NCBI RefSeq assembly: GCF_022760995.1
Contig: NZ_JAKWJO010000008.1
Location: forward strand, 62,001 to 126,000
Origin: Dyella sedimenti
GTDB lineage: Bacteria; Pseudomonadota; Gammaproteobacteria; Xanthomonadales; Rhodanobacteraceae
DNA: 64,000 nt
Reading direction: 5' to 3'
Notes under the pieces: model-generated
What the model was told of the DNA's origin: nothing
The model's database searches: none
Seen by the model: the letters and a program-made list of their open reading frames with translations, nothing else
Program-made: the position numbers and the translations under genes
Shown here: positions 48,979 through 60,102 of the stretch, piece after piece
Layout of the letters: each line of letters opens with the position of its first letter
How positions within the stretch are numbered: position 1 is the first letter of the stretch

Positions 48979-49029
48979 GAAGCCGTGCGCATCTGCTAGA
49001 GTCCCCCACGGCTATTCACCGGTTCAGCG

Positions 49030-49797
49030 ATGCGCATCGAGTTTCCCAATTCGGCCCGAGAGGATTTCCACTGGGACGCCCCTGCCTTGCGCATCGGCAG
49101 TGCGTCGGACAATGACCTGATCCTTGCCTCTCACCAGGCCGGTCCCTATCACCTGCGCATCCAGTTGGACCGGCGCGGCTGGGTCTTGCAGGTGCTGCCG
49201 CAGGGCGGGCGCATCTACGTCAATGCCCGTCCGGTCCGCGAGAAGGCGCTGCTGCGTCCGGGAGACATTCTCAGCGTGGGCGATTGCCGGATGCTGCTGC
49301 GTGCCGAGGAAGAACCTGCACATGCCCCGTCGGCGGCCGTGCCCGCGGAGGGGCGCTGCACGGTGGCGCTGCGTGCGGTGGCCGGCCCGCTGTCCGGGCG
49401 CGTGCTGCCGTTGCAGGACAGGCTGGAGCTGGGCCCGCTGGGCCGCATTCCGCTGGAACTGCCGCAGGGCGAGGCCGCCTCGCTGTCGGTGGGCTGGCGC
49501 GAGGGGCAATTGCTGCTGGAGGCCGGCCAGCGTTCTGCCCGCTATCCACTGCGCGTCAATGGCGTGCCGGTGGAACAGGTGGCCTTGCGCCCGGGCGACC
49601 AGATCGGGCTGGGCATGCACCGCTTCGTGGTGGATGCGCCGGGGCTGGAACCCGAGCCGGAGATCATCCCGCCGGCCTCCGCGCAGCCGCACCTGCCGGA
49701 AGAGGATGCCGGCCCGCGGGGCGAGGTGTGGTGGCTGATCGCCACCGCCGCCGTGCTCGCGCTGGGCATCGCGGTGGCCCTGCTGGTGCGGTTCTGA
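49030..49797 (+). CDS. FHA-domain protein with a C-terminal membrane anchor
   Basis: The 255-aa protein has two FHA-like beta-sandwich units: residues about 15-95 (LRIGSASDNDLILAS, GPYHLRI, VNARPV) and a weaker second at about 115-205. A Pro/Glu-rich linker and one membrane helix (VWWLIATAAVLALGIAVALL) close the protein. FHA domains bind phosphothreonine, so a Ser/Thr kinase partner is likely; the nearest in the window is the fusion kinase at 3.8 kb, with no evidence of contact. The conserved Arg-Ile-Gly and Ser of FHA1 are present. Confidence 0.78.
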   Translation: MRIEFPNSAREDFHWDAPALRIGSASDNDLILASHQAGPYHLRIQLDRRGWVLQVLPQGGRIYVNARPVREKALLRPGDILSVGDCRMLLRAEEEPAHAPSAAVPAEGRCTVALRAVAGPLSGRVLPLQDRLELGPLGRIPLELPQGEAASLSVGWREGQLLLEAGQRSARYPLRVNGVPVEQVALRPGDQIGLGMHRFVVDAPGLEPEPEIIPPASAQPHLPEEDAGPRGEVWWLIATAAVLALGIAVALLVRF

Positions 49798-49896
49798 GGC
49801 GGCCTCGGGGCCGTCGCGGGACGATGCGCATCGGGTTGGCGCAGCGTTGCTGCGACGCGGCATAATGCGGCGATTCTCCCCGCGAAGGCACCGTCC

Positions 49897-50982
49897 GTGA
49901 GCAGACCCTGGAACTTCAGCGCAGGCCCCGCCGCGCTGCCGCCACCCGTACTCGAACGCGCCCAGCGCGAGCTGCTGGACTGGCAGGGTTGCGGAGCTTC
50001 CGTGATGGAGCTGTCCCACCGCGGCAAGCTGTTCATGGGCCTGGCCCAACAGGCCGAGGCCGACCTGCGCGAGTTGCTGGCGATCCCTGGGAACTACGCC
50101 GTGCTGTTCCTGCAGGGCGGCGCCACCCAGCATTTCGCGCAGATCCCGATGAACCTGGCGGGCGAGGGCGACAGCGCCGACTACGTCGTCACCGGCCACT
50201 GGGGCGAGAAGGCTGCCAGCGAGGCCAGGCCTTACGTCAAGGTGAACATCGCCGCCAGCAGCAAGGACGAGCACTACCTGCGCCTGCCGCCGCGCGAGAC
50301 CTGGCAGCTCGACCCGCGCGCGGCCTACGTGCACTACACGCCGAACGAGACCATCCATGGCGTGGAATTCCACGACATCCCGGACGTGGGCGACGTGCCG
50401 CTGGTGGCCGACATGTCCTCGGACATCCTGTCCGGCCCGCTCGACGTATCGAAGTTCGGGCTGATCTATGCCGGCGCGCAGAAGAACATCGGTCCCTCGG
50501 GCCTGGTAGTGCTGATCGTCCGTCGCGACCTGCTGGAACGCGCGGGTCGTCCGATGGCGCGCATCTTCCGCTATGCCGAGCACGCGGCGAACGATTCCAT
50601 GCTCAACACGCCCAATACCTGGGGCTGGTACCTGGCGGGATTGACCTTCCAATGGCTGAAGGAGCAGGGCGGCCTGGCCGCCATGCAGGCGCGCAACCAG
50701 GCGAAGGCACGGCTGCTCTATGGCGCCATCGATGGCTCCGGCGGGTTCTACCGCAATCCGGTGGCGGTGGCCTCGCGCTCGCGCATGAACGTGCCTTTCA
50801 CCCTGCACGACAGCGCGCTGGACGCGGATTTCCTCAAGGAATCGGAGGCCGCTGGCCTGCTTGCGCTGAAGGGCCACAAGGCGCTGGGCGGCATGCGCGC
50901 CTCGCTCTACAACGCGGTGCCGCTGGAGGCGGTGCAGGCGCTGGTGGCCTTCATGGCGGACTTCGCCAAACGTCACGGATGA
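49897..50982 (+). CDS. serC: phosphoserine aminotransferase
   Basis: The 361-aa PLP enzyme converts 3-phosphohydroxypyruvate to 3-phosphoserine and also serves pyridoxine synthesis. It begins at [23 protein letters not shown]. The PLP-binding Lys is in [12 protein letters not shown], a family hallmark. The serC-pheA-aroA order follows directly and is the standard shikimate/serine operon. Confidence 0.97.
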   Translation: MSRPWNFSAGPAALPPPVLERAQRELLDWQGCGASVMELSHRGKLFMGLAQQAEADLRELLAIPGNYAVLFLQGGATQHFAQIPMNLAGEGDSADYVVTGHWGEKAASEARPYVKVNIAASSKDEHYLRLPPRETWQLDPRAAYVHYTPNETIHGVEFHDIPDVGDVPLVADMSSDILSGPLDVSKFGLIYAGAQKNIGPSGLVVLIVRRDLLERAGRPMARIFRYAEHAANDSMLNTPNTWGWYLAGLTFQWLKEQGGLAAMQARNQAKARLLYGAIDGSGGFYRNPVAVASRSRMNVPFTLHDSALDADFLKESEAAGLLALKGHKALGGMRASLYNAVPLEAVQALVAFMADFAKRHG

Positions 50983-51062
50983 AACCGTTGCACGCGATCA
51001 CGTGGATCGGGGAGTATTCCCGGTTCCCTATTTGGACTTCTTTGCTCCCATAGCCGCATGAC

Positions 51063-52151
51063 ATGACCGACAAGAAATCCTCGCTTTCCGATGTGCGCGA
51101 GCGCATCGACAGCATCGACCGGCAGATCCAGCAGTTGATTTCCGAGCGCGCCGAATGGGCGCAGGAAGTGGCGCGCGTGAAGGGCGAGGGGCTTTCGGCC
51201 ATCGACTATTACCGCCCCGAGCGCGAGGCGCACGTGCTGCGCATGGTGGTGGACCGCAACCATGGCCCGCTGTCCGACACGGAGATGGTGCGCCTGTTCC
51301 GCGAGATCATGTCCTCCTGCCTGGCGCAGGAAGACCCCCTGAAGGTGGGCTTCCTGGGGCCCGAGGGCACCTTCAGCGAGCAGGCGGTGCGCAAGCATTT
51401 CGGCCATGCCGCCTATGGCCTGCCGCTGGGCAGCATCGAGGAAGTGTTCCAGGAGGTCGCCGCCGGCCATGCCGACTTCGGCGTGGTGCCGGTGGAGAAT
51501 TCCGGCCAGGGCATGATCCAGGTGACCCTGGACATGTTCCTCACCTCCGACGCCACCATCTGCGGCGAAGTCGAGCTGCGCGTGCACCAGTGCCTGCATT
51601 CGCTGCATGGGCGGCTGGAGGACATCAAGCGCGTCTACGCGCATGCGCAGTCGCTGCAGCAGTGCAAGACCTGGCTGCGCATCAACCTGCCCAACGTGGA
51701 GTGCATCGCGGTGGGCAGCAATGCGGAGGCCGCCCGGCTGGCGCGCCATGCCGACGACGCCGGCGCCATCGCGGGCGAGACGGCCGGCCGCGTGTATGGC
51801 CTGACGACCGTGGCGAAGGCCATTGAGGACCGCGCGGACAACACCACCCGCTTCCTGGTGATCGGCCGCTCGCTGTTCCCGCCCTCGGGCAACGACCGTA
51901 CCTCGCTGCTGATTACGGTGAACGACCAGCCGGGCGCGCTCTACCACGTGCTCAAGCCGTTCGCCGAGCACGGCATCAGCCTCAACCGCATCGAGTCGCG
52001 CCCGGCGCACTCGGGCAAGTGGCAGTACGCGTTCTTCATCGACGTGTCCGGCCATGTCAACGACGAGCCGATGCAGGCCGCCATGCGGGAAATAGGGGAT
52101 GCCGCCGCGCAGCTGCGCGTGCTTGGCTCCTATCCGGTGGCGCTGCCCTGA
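51063..52151 (+). CDS. pheA: bifunctional chorismate mutase/prephenate dehydratase (P-protein)
   Basis: The 362-aa protein has an AroQ chorismate mutase at residues about 8-90 (VRERIDSIDRQIQQLISERA), a prephenate dehydratase at about 97-275 (LGPEGTFSEQAVRKHFG, PVENSGQGMI and TTRFLVIGRS) and an ACT domain at about 285-360 (NDQPGALYHVL, the GALY and ESRP motifs for Phe feedback inhibition). It makes phenylpyruvate. It sits between serC and aroA on one transcript. Confidence 0.97.
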   Translation: MTDKKSSLSDVRERIDSIDRQIQQLISERAEWAQEVARVKGEGLSAIDYYRPEREAHVLRMVVDRNHGPLSDTEMVRLFREIMSSCLAQEDPLKVGFLGPEGTFSEQAVRKHFGHAAYGLPLGSIEEVFQEVAAGHADFGVVPVENSGQGMIQVTLDMFLTSDATICGEVELRVHQCLHSLHGRLEDIKRVYAHAQSLQQCKTWLRINLPNVECIAVGSNAEAARLARHADDAGAIAGETAGRVYGLTTVAKAIEDRADNTTRFLVIGRSLFPPSGNDRTSLLITVNDQPGALYHVLKPFAEHGISLNRIESRPAHSGKWQYAFFIDVSGHVNDEPMQAAMREIGDAAAQLRVLGSYPVALP

Positions 52152-52190
52152 CCTGCACGCGGCCGCCCAGGCGGCCGCCGGAGACTTATC

Positions 52191-53489
<1,299 letters not shown>

Positions 53490-53501
53490 AATCGCGAATC
53501 C

Positions 53502-53586
53502 GTGGGAGCGCACCCTGTGCGCGACCGCAGCGCCAGGACGCGAGCTACGCTTCGCCGGTTTGTCACGCACAGGGTGCGCTCCTACA
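53502..53586. repeat. REP-like inverted repeat, copy 3
   Basis: GTGGGAGCGCACCCTGTGC opens it and GCACAGGGTGCGCTCCTACA closes it, with one change from copies 1 and 2. It lies 12 bp after aroA and 46 bp before kdsB. Confidence 0.9.
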
Positions 53587-53631
53587 AAAAGCCGTTTGCG
53601 GTTAGGCTTGGCGCCTCGCTTCGAGGTTGCC

Positions 53632-54408
53632 ATGCCCATCGATACGCCGCCCTTCATCGTCGCCATTCCCGCCCGCTACGGCTCCACGCGCCTGTCGGCC
53701 AAGCCCCTGCGCAAGATCGGCGGCGTGCCGATGGTGGTGCGCGTGGCCCAGCGCGCCTTACTGGCCGGGGCGGCGCAGGTGGTGGTGGCGGTGGATGACA
53801 CGCGCATCGCCGAGGCGCTGGCCGGGCAGGGTGTGGAGGTGTGCATGACGCGCAGCGACCACGCCTCCGGCAGCGATCGCCTGGCCGAATGCGCGCTGCA
53901 CTATGGTTGGGACGACGACGCCATCGTGGTGAATCTGCAGGGCGACGAACCGTTCGCGCCCGCCGCCGGCATCCGCGAGGTGGCCTGCGCGCTGCGCGAT
54001 GACGACGCCCCCGTCGCCACCCTGGCCACGCCGATCACCGAGGCGCACGAGTTGTTCGATCCCAACGTGGTGAAGCTGGTACGCACCATTCAGGGACGCG
54101 CGCTCTACTTCAGCCGCGCGCCGTTGCCATGGGCGCGCGACGCCTTCGCTGTCCGGCGCGACACGCTGCCGGACGGTATGCCTTTCCTCCGGCACATCGG
54201 CATCTATGCCTATCGCGCGGGTTTCCTGAAGCGCTATACGGCGTTGTCGCGCACGCCGCTGGAGCAGGCCGAGTCGCTGGAGCAACTGCGCGTGATGGAA
54301 CACGGCCATGCCATCGCGGTGCGCCTGACGCCGGAGCCGTTTCCGCCCGGCATCGATACCGAGGCCGACCTGGCGCGTGCCGAGCGCTGGCTGGCGCAAG
54401 AAGGCTGA
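53632..54408 (+). CDS. kdsB: 3-deoxy-manno-octulosonate cytidylyltransferase
   Basis: The 258-aa enzyme activates Kdo as CMP-Kdo for lipopolysaccharide. [15 protein letters not shown] at the N-terminus, LQGDEPF and [12 protein letters not shown] are family signatures. The start MPIDTPPF is preferred: the longer frame runs through REP copy 3. Confidence 0.96.
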   Translation: MPIDTPPFIVAIPARYGSTRLSAKPLRKIGGVPMVVRVAQRALLAGAAQVVVAVDDTRIAEALAGQGVEVCMTRSDHASGSDRLAECALHYGWDDDAIVVNLQGDEPFAPAAGIREVACALRDDDAPVATLATPITEAHELFDPNVVKLVRTIQGRALYFSRAPLPWARDAFAVRRDTLPDGMPFLRHIGIYAYRAGFLKRYTALSRTPLEQAESLEQLRVMEHGHAIAVRLTPEPFPPGIDTEADLARAERWLAQEG

Positions 54409-54414
54409 CCACTC

Positions 54415-54573
54415 TCAGCGGCGGCGTCTCACCAGAGCGATGAATGCGCCGCCCAGCAGGATGCCGGTGGCCAGCCCGATGCCCGCACCCCATAGGGCGC
54501 CATCGACACCGCCCACGGCACGGCCAATCAGGAAGCCAAGCACGAAAAGTATCGGTAGTGGCAGGCAGCCCAT
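54415..54573 (-). CDS. small membrane protein, 52 aa
   Basis: Starts MGCLPLPILFVLGFLIGRAV with AAGGAG upstream. It has two glycine-rich hydrophobic segments (residues about 6-22 and 27-46) and a basic end VRRRR. It is convergent with kdsB. The glycine-zipper look fits a small inner-membrane protein; no family is recognised. Confidence 0.62.
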   Translation of the reverse strand: MGCLPLPILFVLGFLIGRAVGGVDGALWGAGIGLATGILLGGAFIALVRRRR

Positions 54574-54704
54574 GCATACTCCTTTGCCGCCATGGTCGCA
54601 GCGGTGTGCATTGAGCCGCAACGCCTGTCTTGCGCTTGTGGATGGGCGTACCCGCCCATATGACCAAGCCTGGCCTTTCAGTCTCAGTCCCCAGGATCCT
54701 TTCG

Positions 54705-55190
54705 ATGGCTTCCGCTGACCGACCCACATCCATACTGTTCGTCTGCCTGGGCAATATTTGCCGTTCGCCGCTGGTGGAAGCCGTGGCGCGCCAGCACTGC
54801 GCTGCGGCGGGCCTGGATGTGGCGCTGGCGTCCTGTGGCACGGGCCACTGGCATGTGGGCAAGGGGGCGGATGCGCGCATGGTGAAGGCGGCCGCCGCGG
54901 CGGGCTACGACTTGTCTTCGCATCGGGCGCGCCAGGTCCATGCGGGCGACTTCGATCGTTTCGACCAGGTGCTGGCGATGGACGAGGACAACCTTGACGC
55001 GCTGCTTACGATGCGGCGTGGACGCGGCGCGCCGGTCGAGCTGTTCCTGTCCTGGGCGGGCGTCGATGCGCCCCATGCGTTTCCCGACCCCTACCATGGC
55101 GACGCCGACGGTTTCCGCCGGTCCGTGGCCTTGGCCGAGCGGGCGGTAGAGGGCCTGGTGGCGCGCCTGCGCGGCGGCTGGAACGGCTAG
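54705..55190 (+). CDS. low-molecular-weight protein-tyrosine phosphatase
   Basis: The 161-aa protein has the CX5R loop in LFVCLGNICRSPLVE (catalytic Cys, Arg) and the general-acid Asp in FPDPYHGD. Members dephosphorylate tyrosine kinases of polysaccharide export or other targets. It lies 9 bp before uvrC on the same strand, the usual kdsB-ptp-uvrC arrangement in the order. Confidence 0.93.
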   Translation: MASADRPTSILFVCLGNICRSPLVEAVARQHCAAAGLDVALASCGTGHWHVGKGADARMVKAAAAAGYDLSSHRARQVHAGDFDRFDQVLAMDEDNLDALLTMRRGRGAPVELFLSWAGVDAPHAFPDPYHGDADGFRRSVALAERAVEGLVARLRGGWNG

Positions 55191-55199
55191 AATCCCGCG

Positions 55200-57026
55200 A
55201 TGCAGTCCACTATGCCGCAAGCCTTCGACGGCAAGGCCTTCGTCAAGACCCTCACCACCTCGCCCGGCGTCTACCGTTATTTCGACGAAGACGGCGACCT
55301 GCTGTACGTGGGCAAGGCCGGCAACCTGAAGAAGCGCGTCGGCAGCTATTTCCTCAAGCCGCGCATGGAGCCGCGCATCGCGGCGATGGTGTCGCAGATC
55401 GCGCGCGCCGAGATCACGGTGACGCGCACCGAGGGCGAGGCGCTGCTGCTGGAATCGCAGCTGATCAAGTCGCTCAAGCCGCGCTACAACATCCTGCTGC
55501 GCGACGACAAGAGCTATCCGTACATCTACCTGTCCGGAGGCGAGGATTACCCGCGGTTGGCCTTCCATCGCGGCGCACGCAACCTGCCGGGCCGCTATTT
55601 CGGGCCGTACCCGAGCGCGTTTGCGGTGCGCGAGAGCCTCAACCTGATGCAGAAGCTGTTCAAGGTGCGCCAGTGCGAGGACAGCTATTTCAGGAACCGC
55701 TCGCGTCCCTGCCTGCAACACCAGATCGGCCGTTGCACCGCCCCGTGCGTGAAGCTGGTCACGGTGGACGACTATCGCAACGACGTGCGGCACGCCGAGA
55801 TGTTCCTCGAAGGCCGCAGCCGCGCGGTGATCGATGAACTGGCCGAACAGATGGAGCAGGCCAGCAAGGCGCTGGAGTTCGAGCGCGCGGCCGCCTTTCG
55901 CGACCAGGTGGCGGCGCTGCGCAAGCTGCAGGCTGAGCACCACGTGCAGGGTGCCAGCGCCGACATGGACGTGCTGGCCTGCCGTATCGAGGCGGCCATG
56001 GCGTGCGTGAGCGTGCTGTTCTTCCGCAACGGCATCAGCCTGGGCACGCGCGACTTCTTCCCGCGCCTGCCGTTGGACGCGGAACCGGCGGACGTGCTGG
56101 AGCAGTTCATCGCGCAGTACTATCTGGATCGCCCTGTGCCGCGCGAACTGATCCTGGGCGAGACCTTGCCGGACCAGCGGATCCTGGGCGAGATGCTGAG
56201 CCAGCAGTCCGGCCATGCGGTGGAGCTGAAGTCCAGCGTGCGCGGCGAACGCGCGCGATTCCTGCAGATGGCCGAGCGCAATGCGCAGGCCTCGCTCACC
56301 GCCCGGCTGGCCAGTCGGCAGACCCTGGGCGCGCGCTTCGACGACCTGCAGAAATTGCTGGCACTGGAGGAGCCGCCGCGCCGCATCGAGTGCTTCGACA
56401 TCAGCCATACGCAGGGCGAGCTGACCGTGGCCTCCTGTGTGGTATTCGGTCCGGAAGGAGCGGAGAAGTCGCACTACCGGCGCTTCAATATCAGCGGCAT
56501 CACGCCGGGCGACGACTATGCCGCCATGCACCAGGCGCTGGTGCGCCGCTTCCGCAAGGTGGCGGAGGGCGAGGGCGCCCGTCCCGACGTGTTGCTGATC
56601 GATGGCGGCGGCGGCCAGGTGGCGCAGGCGCTGGACGTGCTCAAGGAACTGGGCGTCACCGGCATCCACGTGGTGGGCGTGGCCAAGGGACCGGGCCGCC
56701 GGGCCGGCGAGGAAACCCTGGTGCTGGCCGATTCGGGGCGGGAACTGCATCCCGGCCCGTCCTCGCCGGCGCTGCACCTGGTGGCGGCCGTGCGCGACGA
56801 GGCGCACCGCTTCGCCATCAGCGGCCATCGCAAGCGTCGCGAGAAGGCGCGCGAACGCAGTGTGCTGGAGGACGTGCCTGGCATCGGCGCGCGCCGCCGC
56901 ACGGCCCTGCTCAGGGCTTTCGGCGGACTGGCGGGCGTGGAGGCCGCCGGCGTGGAAGAATTGACCCAGGTGAAAGGCATTGATCGCGGCCTGGCCGAAC
57001 GCATTTATGCTGTGCTCCATGGCTAG
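55200..57026 (+). CDS. uvrC: excinuclease ABC subunit C
   Basis: The 608-aa protein makes the two incisions in nucleotide excision repair with UvrAB. It has a GIY-YIG domain at residues about 15-95 (GVYRYFDEDGDLLYVGKAGN), a UVR helix pair at about 200-240, the RNase H-like 5' nuclease around 380-520 (IECFDISHTQGE, LIDGGGGQ) and a C-terminal HhH2 (EDVPGIGARRRTALLRAFGG). A start at MPQAF 12 bp on is possible. Confidence 0.97.
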   Translation: MQSTMPQAFDGKAFVKTLTTSPGVYRYFDEDGDLLYVGKAGNLKKRVGSYFLKPRMEPRIAAMVSQIARAEITVTRTEGEALLLESQLIKSLKPRYNILLRDDKSYPYIYLSGGEDYPRLAFHRGARNLPGRYFGPYPSAFAVRESLNLMQKLFKVRQCEDSYFRNRSRPCLQHQIGRCTAPCVKLVTVDDYRNDVRHAEMFLEGRSRAVIDELAEQMEQASKALEFERAAAFRDQVAALRKLQAEHHVQGASADMDVLACRIEAAMACVSVLFFRNGISLGTRDFFPRLPLDAEPADVLEQFIAQYYLDRPVPRELILGETLPDQRILGEMLSQQSGHAVELKSSVRGERARFLQMAERNAQASLTARLASRQTLGARFDDLQKLLALEEPPRRIECFDISHTQGELTVASCVVFGPEGAEKSHYRRFNISGITPGDDYAAMHQALVRRFRKVAEGEGARPDVLLIDGGGGQVAQALDVLKELGVTGIHVVGVAKGPGRRAGEETLVLADSGRELHPGPSSPALHLVAAVRDEAHRFAISGHRKRREKARERSVLEDVPGIGARRRTALLRAFGGLAGVEAAGVEELTQVKGIDRGLAERIYAVLHG

Positions 57027-57150
57027 GCCGATGGCTGGTCCTGTCCCGTCGTTCCGGGTATCGCACCCTTTTCGGGCTGCGCGGGAATGACGGGCGCCGG
57101 AACGACATGGCAAGACGCCGCCCGCTGAAGGCATCAACCGGAAAGGATCC

Positions 57151-57759
57151 ATGCACATCAACCTGCCCACCTGGCTCACCCTGTTCCGCGTGCTGTTGTT
57201 GCCGGTGATGGTGGTGGTGTTCTACTGGCAATTCCCGGGACACAACATCACGGCAGCCATCGTGTTCCTGCTGGCCGCGATCACCGACTGGCTGGATGGC
57301 TACCTCGCCCGCCGCCTCAACATGACCTCCGCCTTCGGCGCCTTCCTCGACCCGGTGGCGGACAAGCTGATGGTCGCGGTAACGCTGTTCCTGCTGGTGG
57401 AATCGCATCGCGGTGGCTGGCCGGGCATCGTGATGGCGGTGACCGCGGCGATCATCGTGGGGCGCGAGATCAGCGTCTCGGCGCTGCGCGAATGGATGGC
57501 CGAGATTGGCATGCGCGCCACGGTCAAGGTGGCCTTCATCGGCAAGCTCAAGACGGCGATGCAGATGGTGGCGCTGGTGGTGCTGATCGTGCAGCACGAG
57601 AAAAGCGCCGAGGCACTGCGCCTGTACCACATCGGCGAGGCGCTGCTGGTCATCGCCGGCATCCTCACCATCTGGTCGGGCCTGTACTACCTGCGCGCCG
57701 CCTGGCCCAGCCTGAAGGGTGACGGCGCGGGACGCATTCCTCCCCGCGACGAAGGCTGA
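57151..57759 (+). CDS. pgsA: CDP-diacylglycerol--glycerol-3-phosphate 3-phosphatidyltransferase
   Basis: The 202-aa integral membrane enzyme makes phosphatidylglycerolphosphate. The CDP-alcohol phosphotransferase motif is DWLDGYLARRLNMTSAFGAF then LDPVADKLMV. About five membrane helices are present. AAAGGA precedes the ATG. It is the last gene before tRNA-Gly, matching the uvrC-pgsA-tRNA-Gly order of relatives. Confidence 0.95.
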   Translation: MHINLPTWLTLFRVLLLPVMVVVFYWQFPGHNITAAIVFLLAAITDWLDGYLARRLNMTSAFGAFLDPVADKLMVAVTLFLLVESHRGGWPGIVMAVTAAIIVGREISVSALREWMAEIGMRATVKVAFIGKLKTAMQMVALVVLIVQHEKSAEALRLYHIGEALLVIAGILTIWSGLYYLRAAWPSLKGDGAGRIPPRDEG

Positions 57760-57778
57760 ACCGGCTTATGACAGGTGC

Positions 57779-57806
57779 TTGACGGCCGGCGTTTAGCCAT
57801 TAAAAT
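57779..57806 (+). promoter_or_regulatory. promoter of tRNA-Gly
   Basis: TTGACG and TAAAAT are separated by 16 bp, with the tRNA 5' end 13 bp after the -10 box. It is a close match to the sigma-70 consensus. Confidence 0.82.
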
Positions 57807-57819
57807 GCGCGACTCCGAT

Positions 57820-57895
<76 letters not shown>

Positions 57896-57937
57896 AATTT
57901 TGATCCACAGACTTCTACTGGGGTCTGTAGGTCATTG

Positions 57938-57964
57938 AAAAAAGGAGCTTCGGCTCCTTTTTTC
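57938..57964 (+). terminator. terminator after tRNA-Gly
   Basis: An 11-bp stem (AAAAAAGGAGC with GCTCCTTTTTT) closed by a TTCG tetraloop, 42 bp past the tRNA. The U-run is good in both directions. Confidence 0.9.
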
Positions 57965-58121
57965 ATTCCAGCGAGTGCCACGGAAATCCACCCACAGCTA
58001 CCGTTTTTGAGTGACCAAATAAGGCACAAGAATACGGGTGGGTCGGCTACCGGATAGTTGCTGGGGCTGAGCGGGGACCATGACGAGCATAGGGCCTAAG
58101 TCATTACTTAGGAGTCTCGAA

Positions 58122-60065
58122 ATGGCGCTCTCTGATCTGACCGTCCGGCAGGCGAAGACCACCGGAAAACGCTACACCCTCTCCGACAACGACTGCCTGG
58201 GCCTGATGGTCTCAGCCGCAGGCGGCAAGTCATGGCAATTCCGCTACTACTGGCTGGGCAAGCAAAAGCGCCTGTGCCTGGGCGGCTATCCTGCTCTCAG
58301 CCTGCGCGAGGCCCGGATCGAGCGAGACAAGGCCCAGGCCCTGCTCGCCAGGGGGATCGATCCTCAGGTCGAGCGCGACCAGAAACGGCACGCGGCCAAG
58401 CTGGCGGGCGAATACACCTTCAAGACCGTCTTCGATGCCTGGGTCGAGCATCGCCGCAAGGAACTCAAGGAAGGCCGTCAAAGCACGCTGTCGCAGATCC
58501 TGCGCATCTTCAACAAGGACGTGTTGCCCACCCTGGGAAGAATGTCGATCTACGACATTCGCCGCCCCCAACTCCTGGGCGTCTTGGCGGCGATCGAGAA
58601 ACGCAAGGCGTTCACCACCGCCGAGAAGGTCCGCACCTGGTTCAACCAGTTGTTCCGCTATGCCCTGGTCATTGCCGAGGGGTTGGAAGTCAACCCGGCC
58701 GCCGACCTGGACGTGGTGGCAGAGCCCAAGCCCCCCGTAGCCCACAATCCCTACCTGCACCTGCCCGAGATGCCCGAGTTCCTCCAGAAGCTCCGGCTCT
58801 ACAACCCCCGTGGCTGGCAGACCCAGCTTGGCGTCCGGCTGCTGTTCCTGACCGGGGTGCGCACCGGCGAACTGCGATTGGCCGAACCCGAACAGTTCGA
58901 CCTCGACAGGGGCTTGTGGATCATCCCACCGCAGATCGTCAAGCAGCTCCAGGATGAAATGCGCAAGGCAGGGAAGCGGCCGCAGGATGTGCCCCCCTAT
59001 ATCGTGCCGCTATCCCTGCAGGCCATCGAGATCGTGCGCTATCTCCTGGGGGTGATGCGGCCGGCGCAGAAGTACTTGCTGTCACACCGCAGCGAACTCA
59101 AGAAGCGCATCAGCGAGAACACCCTCAACAAGGCCGTGCAGCTCATGGGCTATGAGGGGCGCCTGACCGGCCACGGCATCCGCGGCACTATCTCGACGGC
59201 GCTCAACGAGATTGGCTACCCGAAGATTTGGGTGGACGCGCAGCTTTCCCATTCCGACCCCAACAAGGTGAGTTCGTCCTACAACCACGCCAAGTACGTT
59301 GAGCCGCGCCGTCGGATGATGCAGGACTGGGCCGATCGGCTCGACCTGCTCGAACAGGGCGAAGTGGAAGCCGCGAGCGCGCATCTGACCATCCGTATCG
59401 ACGGGGTGCCGGCGATGGCAGAAGTGGAGGAAGCGGTGGATGCGACCCTCGCGATGGCCGAGCCCACTCCTCCCGGCGTCCCGCCCGTCGTGGCCACGCC
59501 TATTGTCGTAACCCCGAGCAACGGCGGCATCACGTTCCAGCGGCTGTCTCAGGTACCGCCGCCTCCGACGCATGCCCCAGAGCCGGAAGTGTCCGCGATC
59601 CAGCGCGAGCGCGAGGAAATGCTGACCATCTACGAGTCTCCAAGCAGCTTGCCGGTCCCGCTGTTCGGCAAGCTGGCCGGAAAGTCCAAGGACCAGATCA
59701 ACCGCGAACTGAAAGCGGGCAAGTTGCTGTCCATCAGTTTGGGCAATCGGGGGCAGCGTGTTCCCGATTGGCAACTGGTGCCGCTCAAGCACAAGCTGGC
59801 CCAGGTGCTCATGAACCAGTGCCCGCACGCGGATTCGTGGGATCTGTACCGCATGCTGACCCAGCCGCACCCTGACCTGGGGGACCGCGCGGCCATTGAT
59901 GCGGTCACGCCGACCAACGTGCCGGCGATCATCCAGGTCATCATGGGCGACTACCAGCACTATGCGGATATGCCCGAGGCCATTGCCCCGTACCCCATCC
60001 CCGAGGATGTGCGGCAAAGCGTTCGTCGGCTGGTGGATAGCGCAGTAGTTCTAGACGGAGCATAG
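58122..60065 (+). CDS. P4-type tyrosine integrase with a ParS/MbcA-like C-terminal extension
   Basis: The 647-aa protein starts MALSDLTVRQAKTTGKRYTL (DUF4102 arm-binding domain) with TTAGGAG upstream; the frame extends 42 bp further but lacks a ribosome site. The catalytic domain (about 205-395) shows the Arg in TGVRTGELRLAE, HGIRGTIS (His, Arg) and a C-terminal Tyr in SSSYNHAKYVEPRR. About 230 residues follow: a Pro-rich linker, then LFGKLAGKSKDQINRELKAG, VPDWQLV and LGDRAAIDAVTPTN, which resemble the DNA- and toxin-binding modules of ParS/MbcA-type proteins. It should integrate the island into the adjacent tRNA-Gly. Confidence 0.9.
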   Translation: MALSDLTVRQAKTTGKRYTLSDNDCLGLMVSAAGGKSWQFRYYWLGKQKRLCLGGYPALSLREARIERDKAQALLARGIDPQVERDQKRHAAKLAGEYTFKTVFDAWVEHRRKELKEGRQSTLSQILRIFNKDVLPTLGRMSIYDIRRPQLLGVLAAIEKRKAFTTAEKVRTWFNQLFRYALVIAEGLEVNPAADLDVVAEPKPPVAHNPYLHLPEMPEFLQKLRLYNPRGWQTQLGVRLLFLTGVRTGELRLAEPEQFDLDRGLWIIPPQIVKQLQDEMRKAGKRPQDVPPYIVPLSLQAIEIVRYLLGVMRPAQKYLLSHRSELKKRISENTLNKAVQLMGYEGRLTGHGIRGTISTALNEIGYPKIWVDAQLSHSDPNKVSSSYNHAKYVEPRRRMMQDWADRLDLLEQGEVEAASAHLTIRIDGVPAMAEVEEAVDATLAMAEPTPPGVPPVVATPIVVTPSNGGITFQRLSQVPPPPTHAPEPEVSAIQREREEMLTIYESPSSLPVPLFGKLAGKSKDQINRELKAGKLLSISLGNRGQRVPDWQLVPLKHKLAQVLMNQCPHADSWDLYRMLTQPHPDLGDRAAIDAVTPTNVPAIIQVIMGDYQHYADMPEAIAPYPIPEDVRQSVRRLVDSAVVLDGA

Positions 60066-60078
60066 GGCTCTCAAACCT

Positions 60079-60102
60079 TGCAGGGGCCTTGCGGCCCCTG
60101 CA
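60079..60102. terminator. hairpin between convergent integrase and peroxidase genes
   Basis: A perfect 10-bp stem (TGCAGGGGCC with GGCCCCTGCA, loop TTGC) ends directly before the stop of the peroxidase gene. There is no T-run, so termination is plausible but not certain. Confidence 0.55.

Noticed and set aside
50979..51054. 24-codon ORF between serC and pheA as a Phe leader peptide
   Set aside because: It has two Trp, one Tyr and one Phe codon and no Phe run, and no terminator follows.
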